A stretch of DNA of 64,000 nt from contig SNVD02011092.1 of NCBI GenBank assembly GCA_013180625.2, positions 248,001-312,000 of the forward strand. Direction: 5' to 3'. A model generated the notes under the pieces. The model saw only the letters and a program-made list of their open reading frames with translations. It searched no databases and had not been told where the DNA came from. The DNA comes from Boswellia sacra (Eukaryota; Streptophyta; Magnoliopsida; Sapindales; Burseraceae). The position numbers and the translations under genes are program-made. Shown in pieces: positions 49,727-60,420 of this stretch (positions are counted from its first letter, which is position 1; the number at the start of each line of letters is the position of its first letter).

Positions 49727-52700
49727 TAGTGGCGGAACCAGGATTTTATTAAAGAGAGGCACCTTAGTATTACTAAATTTATATAATTTTTTTGCTAAAC
49801 AATACAAAAGAGAAAATTTACTGAAAATTGAAAAAAAATACACATAGATAGGGGATATAATGTACTTTACCCCGTAAAATAAATCCTAATACAATAAAAA
49901 AATGTAAAATATTAAAATTTGATAGTTTGACAATTCAACAAATACAAAGTTATAACTGTCCCCTGCGAGTTTTCATATTTTGAAAACGTTGCATGATTAC
50001 ATCATTTTTAATACTATAAAAAATATCTTTCTCAATTTATACAAGCAAGCTATTGTTCATTCATTTGTCTCCCATTTGATTGTATGATTCAGTCTTCATA
50101 ATATTCATAGCAGAAATGTCTTCTCAGCTTTGGCAGTTGCAACCGATAGAATTAGTGCCAATGTCAAAAGAAAATACACCAATGGATAAATTTTGTCTTT
50201 GTTTTAACTATTTTTTGGGCAAGACTAGAAATGTCTTTCAACTCTGAAAACTCACCATTAGAATGCATAACCACAATAAAGTTTTCAAGTCGATCTTCAA
50301 GTGTTTTGAGTTGAATTACTGAAAAATCTTTAGGATAAAATTGAGCAACTCTATAAGCTTCTGTTTATCAAAAGAAGAAAATAGATCACTTGGATTCAGA
50401 CATGCTACACAAAGAAGTAGCTCAGTATTTGTTTTAGTAAAATGATTATTTAGTTCCTACAGCTGCATATCTATAACAGAAAAAAATATCTCAACACGAT
50501 AATGATGCATGTGTGTTCGCTTCAGCTTTACGTCTTGATTTCCCTTGAGGCCAAAAAAATCATCCATGTTAGGAACTTCAACATTGTGTTTAGCACAAAA
50601 AGAAGAAACTTCATCCAATAACAGATCCCAACCATTTTCCCTAATCATTTGCAACCTTTCCTTACAAACTCTAACTAACTCTATGGCATTCGCAATATCT
50701 TGATCCTTTCTTTGTAAAGCTTGTGACAAATCATTTGTTATTCCTAATATTGTTTTCATCAAATGTAGAGAAAAAATAATATCAAAGGATTTTTGATAAA
50801 ATTCAATACAAGCTTGGCCTCATATTTATGATCAGCATCAGATCCATCCTTTACTATCATCTCTATTATATCTACTACAAATGAAAACATAGAAATCAAA
50901 CTTATTAAAGAATTGTAATGAGAGCTCCAACGTGTATCACCTGGCTTTTTGAGATTGATTCCTTGATTTAAGCCTCGTCCAGTTGAAAGCTCTCCATTAG
51001 TAAGTGCTTCAAAAATAATTGCTGCATGTTTTCCATAGAGAATATCATGATGTCTAATGCTTAAACTACATTAAACACATTAGCAACCAAAAAAAAAAAA
51101 GAGCAGCAATTTCTATATGATTTTTTACCATAGCCGCAAGAGCTAACTGAAGTTGATGAGCAAAACAATGACATAAAAAGCAGATTCATTATCTTTCAAA
51201 ACAAGTGCTTTCAAACCATTAAATTTACTTGCACATTACTTGCTCCATCATAAACTTGTCCTCGTAACTAAGAGATACTCAATCCGTGCCTGGAAAACAA
51301 ATTATCAATAGCTTTTTTAAGTGATAGTGTCGTAGTGTCAATAACATGCTCAATGCCAACAAATTGCTCAATCACATTGCCATTTTTATCCACATAACGT
51401 AATATAATGGCCATCTGCTCTTTTGAAGACACATCACGAGACTCATCAACAATAATTGAAAATAATGCATCACCAATATCTTTGATAATGCCAATAGCAA
51501 TTTCAATTGAAATAGCATTTACTTCATCTTTCTGAATTTTTTGTGCTACCAATTTCAAATTTTTAGGAGCATTTTGCAATGCAACTTTTCTTATTTCCTC
51601 GTTATGATCACACAACCAATGTAAGAGTTAAAGAAAATTTCTTCGCAATTTTTAGAATCTTTAGTTTCATCATGTCCACGAAATGGAAGCCCTTGTCTTA
51701 AAAAAATCTGATACAATCAATTGATGCACCCAAACGAGCTCGATAGTCAATTCAAGCTTGGTCAGATTATCTCACTAAAGTTGTCTCTATATGTTGCTCT
51801 TGCTTTAACAATGCTTCACACATACCCCAAGCTTGATCATGAGCACTGTTAGGCCCCCAACATGAACTTTTAGCTTCTATTTTTTCTTCCAATTCAAAAA
51901 CCCTGTACTTGCAAAAGATTCACCACCTGCTTGCTCTCCAATATCTAGTCTAAAGAGATAACACCATAAGCAAAATAAGGCATCTTTTGCTATACTATAC
52001 CCACTTAGGATATTTATTAAACCAAGCTGAAAACAATCTTCTTGACTTTTCTCCATATCTTTTAAAGGAAAAATTGTGATCACAAGATTGAGAATGACCC
52101 TTTTGAAGATAAGCTCTTCGAACTTGATCTCAAATATTAGGATTATATTCCAAAATTCGAGTTCTAAGTCCAGGATCTGCAAGCAAATCTTGTAAATTAA
52201 CATCTTCACAAATTTGTTTCAAGCTTTTAGAACTTTTGTTTAGACTTGATGCCAACTCAGAAGTAGATTTTCTTTTTAAATATCTCTCCATAACTGATAA
52301 ATAAAAATGATACGTATTATTCTACTATTCAAAAAGACTATGATCACATTAAATAATAAAAAGTCTCTATAACATAATCTTTTTAATGATATTTAATTTT
52401 TTTTACTCTAATCAATACAAATAAATCAAGAATAAAGAGGTATATGACGCAAATATACTATATAATATAAATTAGAAAAGAAAGCCATTACTATTCAAAG
52501 GAATTTCTTTCAATTTGTACTCTTTTTATAAGAATCAATTGATTAATTTTTGATGAAACAAAAGATAAAAAGAAAAAGCAATAATTTATATCAAAATAAA
52601 TAAATAAATATTAAAAAAGTTTACATAATTTTATATACAAAATAAAGTTTACATAATGTATTATAACTAGTGAAACTTGAGGGGTTATAAAGAAATTTTA

Positions 52701-52753
52701 ATATTTCAAGAGGGGCCCAGGCCCCCTTGGGTCCTAATGTCGGTCCGCCTCTA
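49727..52753 (-). mobile_element. hAT transposon in exon 2 of the TPS pseudogene
   Basis: The left end TAGTGGCGGAACC and the right end (reverse complement TAGAGGCGGACC) form short imperfect TIRs. The flanks GCCATGAT (49719-49726) and ACCATGAT (52754-52761) are an 8-bp duplication matching at 7 of 8, the size typical of hAT elements. The duplication lies in TPS exon 2, which reads continuously on either side. The minus strand encodes a decayed hAT-family transposase with an N-terminal TTF-type zinc finger. Confidence 0.92.
50060..52291 (-). pseudogene. hAT transposase of the TTF zinc-finger/DUF4371 type, broken
   Basis: The start at 52291 (MERYLKRKS) leads through a lysine/serine-rich N-terminus into a TTF-type zinc-finger region: KDALFCLWCYLF and GFLNWKKK, about 52050-51880. 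The DUF4371-like core is in 51615-51268 (FSIIVDESRDVSSKEQMAI). A helical segment follows in 50762-50457. The C-terminal hAT dimerisation region, with a degenerate V-A-T-A-K-A-E-K-T-F motif, is near 50150-50110. Stops and frameshifts lie between these blocks, for example near 52138, 51780 and 51070. Proteins of this type are often annotated in plants as zinc finger MYM-type or TTF-type proteins. Confidence 0.82.
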
Positions 52754-52898
52754 ACCATGATAGTGATCCGAGAAATGAACCTGTCGATGACCTCTATTCC
52801 GTCTCTCTTCTATTTTGGTTACTTAGACAATTACACACTTATAGGTTTTCCTGCAGTAATTTTGTAACTATATTTACTGTTTCTTTATTTGTCCTTTG

Positions 52899-55690
52899 TT
52901 GATGGAGAAAAACTGCACTACTAGTAGCTCAACACGTATCTAGTATAAAAATGAAGCGCCATGAGATGGTTGGATGATCACCTGAGGACCTGGTGACAAG
53001 ACGTTCTCCCTCTTTCTAATTCAAAGGAGTCTCAATATGCTTCACTAGAGTTGACTAATCCTTCTTCACTTACATTTCCTCCATGAACAATAAGCTATAA
53101 GACAATGGAATAGGTTGAGGGGAGCCAGTCAAGCCCATCATATCCCCTCTGGCAGCCCAAGTTAGCATGGCTCATGGTGAAATAACTTCAACTGGAACCC
53201 AAAGATATATTGGACAATTCTTAAAGAATGCACAAGTTGGATTTTTAAAGTAAGAATGAAGTGTATTGGTGAAGGATTGAGACATATAGGCTATCGTTTG
53301 ACAATTGTAAGGATCTGTTTGAAGAAAGGCCATTGATTCCATTTACTCGGTGGTCTAATTCTATTCTTGGGAGGTTCCTTAAACCCTCAAAGAATGACGA
53401 TTGCCTAAGGTTTCTCACCAAGATCCCAACCTACCTCTCTTAACCCAACTTAAGGTTTAAATATTCCATACCTCCATTCGTGTGGACAACCTGGGCTGCT
53501 CATTCCATGCTTGATGAGTGGCTAGAGAATAAGTTCTTTTACCTTTACTTTATGAAATTGGTATAGGCCCTCCCTTCCTTACACGCACAAACGAAGCAAG
53601 ATTCGTAATACGAAAACCAAAATCAAAATGTACAGACTGAACTCAGGACTTCATATAGGTCAACGGAAGGTTCAGCAGGTTAGAAAGAATCCATTCCATG
53701 GCGGTTTTCTTCAACTAGTGCCCGTTCCGTTGCGCGTCAATGCCTCTCTCTATTGACAGATGACGGATTGGTAGATCTTGGCATACCAGCGCATGTCACC
53801 CTATCTATAAAAGATGGTCCACTAGGAAAGTCTACTTAATGAGACTAGGAAAGCGCTGTTGATGTAGTGCATGGAGGGCTGCTGTCCTAACAGCTCATGG
53901 AGTGGATAAGCAACGAGCAAGGCAGATTCTCCATAAGATTGACTAGTCTAAATGTGCCGCATAAGGATTGACTATATCGACCAGTAGTGCTTAACTGTCA
54001 AGTCCTCTTATACCTATGTGGATCACACCACAAGATCGAACTGCACTCATGCCTCTCCCGCATCAAGTTGCCCGCCCCCTCCCTATCCCTAAGTAGTGAT
54101 TCTATCAATCATGTACTCAACATTGGATATGTATTTAAAAACTACTGCTAGATCTCCTCAATAGGAACTACCCAGCTTTTATCCCGTAGTTGCATTTCTA
54201 TCCCGGTTTTCATCAGATTTTTGGCTTTGACCAATTCAAGGTGAAAAATGGGGTTGGCTGCCTCACACCACTGGCATTGAAGAAGTAGTGCTTTCTTCTT
54301 TGCTAAAGAGAATGTCAAACCTGCAAACAGAAGGCATATTCTAGCTCTTTCTCTTCCCTACAAAAACCATTGCTTTCTTTCCAACACTTCGGATAGGCGG
54401 AAGGAGGGTCCAACTAACCATCTTCTCCACTACAGAAATATCATGGCACTGAACACATCAGAAGACTATCTGATGTGCCGTGTCTTCCCAGCCAGCCTGA
54501 GGGTTCGATCAGTAGAGGGGACGACTTTGCCTCCACAGAAAAAGAATAGCCCCGCTCTCTAGCCGTCAAGACTGACTCATATTATTCCGTTCTTGCTTTC
54601 TTATTCAAGATGGCTTTACTTACAGTGGAAAGGAATAGGAATCCTCTCATCTAGAGACCGGGGCGAAGGGATCACCGTCTTTCCTCTCCTTCTTGGCTTA
54701 ACAGAGGGGCTGGCCTGGCTTCATTCTGTCTAGCGCTAGTAGGATTCCTTTTGTTCTGTGTTTAAGGAAAAAGCTATATGTTCCTTCTTCTTTGAAGCTG
54801 CAAAATGATAGTGAGGTAGCAAGGATTCTGGGGTTTAGTAGCCAACTTCGGAAGGAACTCGTCTAAAGACTTATGTCTTAAGTCCACTTTGGAATAAACA
54901 ATACAAGAAAAGAAATGGCTTCTCCTGCCGGCCGATTGAACTACAATCCCAGGAAAATTAGGCGTACAGCCTAAAAATTCGAAAGACAAGATCAATCATT
55001 TAGTCTAGTCAAAAAGCTATGGAATCTGACAGGTATCGGTATTGAACAGAGGGGGCATGTGAATCATCCGGCTGACATCGAGTCATCGCTTGGAATAGTA
55101 AGGCGATCGGTGCATCTTTTCATTTTTCATATTCTGGATTTGGGACTCGAGTTGTATTTTTTGCCTTTATGCTTTCAAGCTTTCTTCACCCGAATGGGAA
55201 AGTCGGAAAGAGCGGAGCCGTGAAAAGAGTAGCGGAGATTCCTCAAAGACTAGCAGCCCAAATAAAGTACCCCTGCTTCCTTTAGTAGCTTGTATACTAG
55301 CCTCTTAAACTTAGGTCCAAGTCAGTTTGGGGGGTGTGGACACACTTGCGCAAATTCGGGTAACAGCTCCCTCTCTCAGGTTCGTCGATCCTCTCTTTTT
55401 TCTAATCTTTCCAATGGATATGATTGGAATAATGGAAAAGAAAAACATTTGGCGATTGAAGAGACGACTTATCATTATAATAAACAAATGTTCAACTTTC
55501 TTTTATAGGCTTGGTAGAAATATGTTTCAGGCTCCTAAAGCTGGAATAACTCAGAAAGAGAGTGGCGCCTATGAACAGAGTTTGGCAAACTCCTTTGCTG
55601 GTATGCACGTTTCTTCCAATGCTCCTTCTGCTTCACCTACTATCTCTTCATCCATTGGGACTTTATCGGCCATCCTCTTTGGGCTTTCCG
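52899..55690. other. Probable mitochondrial-derived insertion (NUMT)
   Basis: This block is visibly GC-richer than its flanks, lacks the long A/T runs seen elsewhere in the window, and has the texture of plant mitochondrial intergenic DNA. It has no long ORF and many short CTTTC, GGAAAG and GGGGCGAAGG words. I could not match a named mitochondrial gene by eye. It interrupts intron 2 of the TPS pseudogene. The left limit (~52899) is where TPS intron homology stops, and the right limit is where LTR A homology begins. Alternative: a copy of another nuclear sequence or an unknown transposon. Confidence 0.5.
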
Positions 55691-55809
55691 GAAGACGATT
55701 TTTTGGAGAGAGATGTGGAAGGTGGAACTTTATGCAATCTGCCATCAATGTCCACTTCGAAGATTTCAGTAGTAACTTTATTCTGATCAACAATAAAGGA
55801 GAATTATAA
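55327..55809 (+). other. Unassigned 160-aa open frame
   Basis: An open frame starts in the GC-richer block and runs into the LTR A homology. Its composition (Ser-rich, with SASPTISSSIGTLSAILFG) resembles nothing I know, and overlapping frames on both strands are also open. I list it only because it is the longest frame in this block. It is most likely fortuitous or a chimaera of insert and LTR. Confidence 0.15.
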
Positions 55810-56392
55810 GAATATTAGCAACAATAACAAGGATTTAACCTTATAGTCTTCCTATGCATATACACCAAGATAATCACCAATCTTCGATATACGCTTTCAA
55901 GGAAAGGCTAACAGAAAAGAACTCCTACAGGTATTCTATCTATATTCACGGTTATCAATTCCAAGCCGTAGCTTCCAAGATCATGATCTTGCTCACGATT
56001 AATGACTCCAATCATAGCTTCCCAGATCACCTAAACATTGTCATCCTTGCCGTCTCCCAAGACACCTCAAACATTTATTACCATTTTCTCTCCTGCACAA
56101 CCTGGTATGTATTGTATTCTATGTTCTCTCCCTTATACACACAAGGCTTTATATAAGGCCAAGAGTCTCTTTCTTCGTCTAACCATGATTTCTATACTAG
56201 AAGTACAACCAAAACTATTCTTATTTCAGTTTTCTTATCCAACTATAAGTAACCTAGGTTATTCTAATTAAAAAAAAATTACAATTAGACTCAACTTTCT
56301 ATTTTGATACAAATTCTAATTTGTTTTAATTCTAATATAGAAACAAATCCTATATTGCCTAATATTCTAACAAGACAAAAACACACATAACA
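55690..56392 (-). repeat. Copia LTR A (inverted relative to LTR B)
   Basis: Read on the minus strand from 56392 (TGTTATGTGTGTTTTTGTC), it aligns with LTR B starting at 57573 (TGTTATGTGTGTTCTTGTC). Matching landmarks include AATATAGGATT..GTTTCT, a CTTATATAAAGCCTT-like TATA region, and TTGTTGATCAGAATAAAGTT near the end. Homology fades around 55690, so the LTR is truncated or continues unrecognised. No internal copia sequence adjoins it, so it may be a solo or truncated LTR. Confidence 0.7.
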
Positions 56393-56817
56393 AAGTGATT
56401 TAGACTATTCGTTACATGCATGATGAGCACAGTTGGATGAACTTTCTTCCATATAAAGCCAACCAGCTGTCTCTTTTTGGGTCCTTTTTAGCTCTAGAAT
56501 GGACGTGTGCAAGTAAAGGACCACCTCTACACACTACTCTGCTATGTAATTAACATACGTTTGGACCAATATCTTTTCCTATAAAGGTGTTGTACACCTT
56601 GATATACCTTGTCTGTTTTATCATTCTCCTCAAATCCATGGGCTCCAACCATGAGGTGACTACAGGGGATATTTCAGCCATTACTACATCTGCTCTCTAT
56701 GGAAAGGATTACTTGGAATTATTGACATAAGGGCATCTAAGTCTTTTCTTTAAAAGGAGTAGTATTTTCCATTTACATTCTTTAATTTTTAATTTTTATA
56801 TAGCTACAAATATCCTT
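56393..56817. other. Unassigned, between LTR A and the TPS exon 3 stub
   Basis: No gene was recognised. There may be unplaced intron sequence of the TPS pseudogene or another insertion. Confidence 0.4.
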
Positions 56818-56880
56818 AATTTTTTTTTTGTTTACATAATTTACATACTGATAGACATGTTGGGCGGTAAAGCTGATGTA

Positions 56881-57572
56881 CAATTGTATTGGACTTTATT
56901 TCCTTTCTCAAATGCTCTGAATGTACCTGAGACAAAATAATTAAACAAAAAAGATACATAAAAGAAGATGGCAAAATATTATAATCCTTGAGATTAATAT
57001 TCCGTCATCTTCTAGTCATCAATGATTATAATATTACATCATCTTCCATCATCAAGGATTGCAAAATATATCTTTTAAAGGTATCTTTTAAAATAACAAT
57101 TATTGGAAGATCCCCTATTATTTACTGAAACATTTTGGTTATCCAACATTTTCAAAAATATTCACTTAATCACCAACCATTAGTCTCCATTTAAATCAAA
57201 TCAATGAAAATAAGTAATTTGATATTACTACGAAATTCCTTTTTTAAATAAAATGAATTTCCAAAAAGCTCTCTCTCTTCTCAAATTAGAAAATTTGCAG
57301 TACATTCCTATTGTAACTCAAAATCTTATTTTCTGTAATTTATATTTTTTTAATACATTATTTTACATTCAATATCAGTCACATATCACTTCTAAAATTA
57401 AAAATAATTTAAAATCAAACACATTTTCCTATTGAAAGCAAAAACAAATAATTAAAAAGGAACATAACTCTAATCTAAAAAGATGCGCTTGAATCATTTT
57501 CCAATTCAAACATTCAAAATCCAAAACATCTCCACCAAACATCTCCAATCCCTTCCAACGCAACAACCTTCA
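56881..57572. other. Unassigned, between the TPS stub and LTR B
   Basis: AT-rich, no gene recognised. TPS homology is lost after the first few codons of exon 3. Confidence 0.45.
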
Positions 57573-58119
57573 TGTTATGTGTGTTCTTGTCTTATTAGAA
57601 TTTTAGGTAATATAGGATTCGTTTCTCTATTAGAATTAAAACAATTTGGAATTTATATTAAACTAGCAAGTTGAGTGTAATTGTAATTTGTTTTAATAGG
57701 ATAATCTTGGGTACTGATAGTTTGATAAGGAAACTAAAATAAGAAGAGTTTTGATTATACTTCTAGTCTAGTAATCATTGTTGGATTGGGAAAGAAACTC
57801 GAAGGTCTATATAAAAGCCTTATTCATGAGTGAAAAAAGAAAAAGAGAAAGAAGAAGAAGACTGGAGAGGGAAAAAGTTTTGAACGCCTTAGGAGACTAT
57901 AAGGATTGGCAACATATGTTTCAAATACCTTGGAATAAAGAAGGTTGCCAATCTGTGGGTGTGATCTTGGAGGTCTGCGATTTAAAATTTCTTGAAAACA
58001 ATCATCAAAGGTGTGACATCCTTGGAGTGTTGTTAAAGAGATAATCATGTTAAAGATCTGATGCCCGATGAGTTCTTCTTGGTTAGTCTTTACTTGGAAG
58101 TATGTATCATAGATTGATG

Positions 58120-58196
<77 letters not shown>

Positions 58197-58431
58197 AGGT
58201 GAAATTCTTGAAATTGCTGCTCATATTCTTGTAATCCTTTTATTATTGATTAGAATAAAAGTTGCTGCTGAGATCTTTACAGTGAACGTAGACTTAATTG
58301 ACTGAACCACTATAAATCTGGTGCTACTGTATTGTCTATTTTCTTGTTTGATTTTCTGGTTTGTTATTTCATCATAATTTTTTTAAGATCTTATATAAAA
58401 CGCTTTCGCACATAACCCAAAATTCATAACA
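57573..58431 (+). repeat. Copia LTR B (5' LTR)
   Basis: 859 bp, TGTTATG...CATAACA. It contains a TA/AG compound microsatellite (58122-58191) not present in LTR A. A TATA-like CTATATAAAAGCC at 57806-57818 fits the LTR promoter. Confidence 0.8.
58122..58191. repeat. (TA)n(GA)n microsatellite inside LTR B
   Basis: About 17 TA units followed by about 17 GA units. Confidence 0.95.
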
Positions 58432-58449
58432 AATTGGTATTAGAGCCAT

Positions 58450-59686
58450 GATTCTTGAATATGGGATGGCTATAATAAAATTTGAGATGGAACGTTTTCA
58501 TGGCGAGGGTGATTTTAGTATTTGACGTAGAAGAATGAAAGTCATGATGGTTCAACAAAAGGTGGCTCAGGCCCTGGGTGGTGAGTGTAAATTACTGGCT
58601 ACGTTGACTGAAGAGCAAAAATAAGAGATGTTAGCAACAACATACAGTTTCATTGTTCTACATCTAAGTGACAATGTGTTGAGATAGGTTTCGAAGGAGA
58701 CAACTGCAGTTGCAATTTGGATGAAGTTAGAGAGTCTGTACATGACGAAATCTCTAACAAACCGAATATTTAAAGGCAAAGCTATTTGGGTTCAAGATGA
58801 AGAGGAAAAAAGCATTGATTAGAATATTGATGAATTTAATAGAATATTCATTGATCTGAAAAACATTGAGGAAAAGATCAATAAGGAAGATCAAGCTATC
58901 ATCTTGCTGAACTCATTACTATCGGCATACAGTCAACTGACAGATACCTTCAGGTATGGCCATGAGTCTTTAACTATGAAAAATTTGGAACTTGCGATTA
59001 GATCTAAGAGATGGAGTTAAAGGTTGAAGAAAATTCATTGAGTATTAGGAGAAGCAATGAAGTATTAACTGTCAAAGGCAACAAAGGAAAGAATCGATCA
59101 TCATCTAAGAAGTTTGACAAATCAAAAGTGAGGTGCCATCACTATAAGAATTTAGGACTTTCTGAAAGGACTATCTGGAAAGATTAAAGTATCAAAGAGA
59201 TAAAAAGTCTAGGCATGGAGATGTGGCTTTTGTAGGATATGAATCTAGTGAAGTCTTAGTATATTTGTTAATTGAAGGCCAAAAGAAATGGATTATTGAT
59301 TATGGATGTCCATTCTACATGTGTTTGCATAAAGGATGGTTTCAATCCTTTGATGACTAGGTGAAGGGGCTTGCAAGATAGGTGGGTTGACTCAATCAAA
59401 GTCAAGATGTTCGATGGATGTGATCATGATCTCAGTAATGTGAGGTATGTGCCTGAGTTGAGAAGGAATTTGATATCTCTTGGTGTGCTTGATGATCTAT
59501 GATATGTAGTCAAGATAGACAAAGGCCATATGGAAATTATTAAGGATTCAGTGATCATTATGAAGGGCATACTTAATAGTGCTCTATATTCTCTAATTGA
59601 AAGTGAAGAAGCATCTGATACTAGTAATAGGAAAGACTGTTTTGAGCTTAAGGTGGAGTTGTTGGTAGAAAGCTCGACTCATGCAC
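58450..59686 (+). pseudogene. Copia gag-protease remnant
   Basis: Interrupted plus-strand frames read as copia gag: a K-F-E-M-E-R-F-H-G-E-G-D-F start near 58478, a Y-M-T-K-S-L-T-N-R gag segment near 58740, and the L-L-N-S-L-L-S-A-Y segment near 58915. A degenerate knuckle (C-H-H-Y where the family has CxxC) lies near 59132. The protease region I-I-D-Y-G-C-P-F-Y-M near 59292 has lost the Ser/Thr of the D-S/T-G triad. Many stops (for example 58524, 58622 and 59022) show long decay. Confidence 0.78.
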
Positions 59687-60420
59687 TACAAGAATTTTTT
59701 ACATATTTGTCACTTCACAACTTTTTTATTTGACAGTTTTTTAAAAAAGTGAGAAATTTAACCATGTCTTAAAAGTCAAATCTATCAATTCATCTTATTT
59801 GTCACTTTTTGTCTTTATTCAATCACATATATATCACATTTTTATAAAAGTTTGACAAATATGTGAAAATGTAATTTTTTCTTTTCCCTATCAAAATTTT
59901 CTCTTTCTTTTTATTTTTTCTTTTAAATATGTGAATATAATATTTAAAATTTCAATAAATTTATGTAAATATAATTAAACAATATAATTTTATTTTTAAT
60001 CTAAAATAAAAAAATTTTAAAAATCTTTAAATTAAAGATAAAATTATTATATGTATGAAAGAACAAATTTTTACATATTAAATTTTAAAAAAATAAATTT
60101 TTAGATGTGAAAATTTTATGAAATAAATAAAATTATTTTTTAATTTCAAAATGATAAAAATCACATTATTTAACTGCTTTGATGAAAATTAAGCAATTAA
60201 AAATATCAAAAAAATTATTTTATAATAATATAACATTTTAAATATGCAAAACGTTATTATAATTTATTTTAAAAATTAAATTAAAACATTTAGTACTCTA
60301 AAAATTATAAAAAATTAATCTAATGGTGTAAATAAAAAAATTTAAAATATAGGGACTGAATTGGAGGATGAATTTGAAAATTTTTAATAGATATGGATTT
60401 TTTGAATTTTGTAATATTAT
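59687..60420 (+). mobile_element. CACTA (En/Spm)-type terminus and AT-rich subterminal DNA
   Basis: CACTACAAGAA begins at 59687, directly abutting the broken copia, and is the conserved terminus of plant CACTA elements. The next ~150 bp repeat TTTGTCACTT-like words in both orientations (TATTTGTCACTTCAC, TATTTGTCACTTTTT, TTGACAAATATGTGA), as expected for subterminal repeats. The matching TTCTTGTAGTG end and the 3-bp duplication were not found, so the right limit is arbitrary. Confidence 0.5.

Larger units (their letters stand above)
49518..56880 (+). pseudogene. Second terpene synthase copy, fragmented by insertions
   Basis: 49518-49726 matches exon 2 of the intact gene, starting right after a CTTTAG acceptor (GEAEID becomes [21 protein letters not shown] is preserved). 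A ~20-bp local duplication, ACAAGTCTA(C/T)GAGGCT, lies just before the hAT insertion. Exon 2 resumes at 52762 (AGTGATCCGAGAAATGAA ... GATGACCTCTATTCC) and reaches a donor near 52857, followed by ~40 bp of intron 2 homology. The intron then breaks off into the mitochondrial-like block and a copia LTR. Near 56820-56872 a stub matching the intron 2 end and the first codons of exon 3 (ACATGTTG...AAGCTGATGT) remains. No exon 1 and no exon 4-7 counterparts were found. Confidence 0.85.
57573..59686 (+). mobile_element. Truncated copia (LTR B plus gag and protease region)
   Basis: The 5' LTR (57573-58431) is followed by a primer-binding site TGGTATTAGAGCC (58435-58447), one base from the standard initiator tRNA-Met complement, then a gag-protease remnant on the plus strand. 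It stops abruptly at 59686, where a CACTACAAGAA terminus begins. Integrase, RT, RNase H and the 3' LTR are not in the window. Confidence 0.82.
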
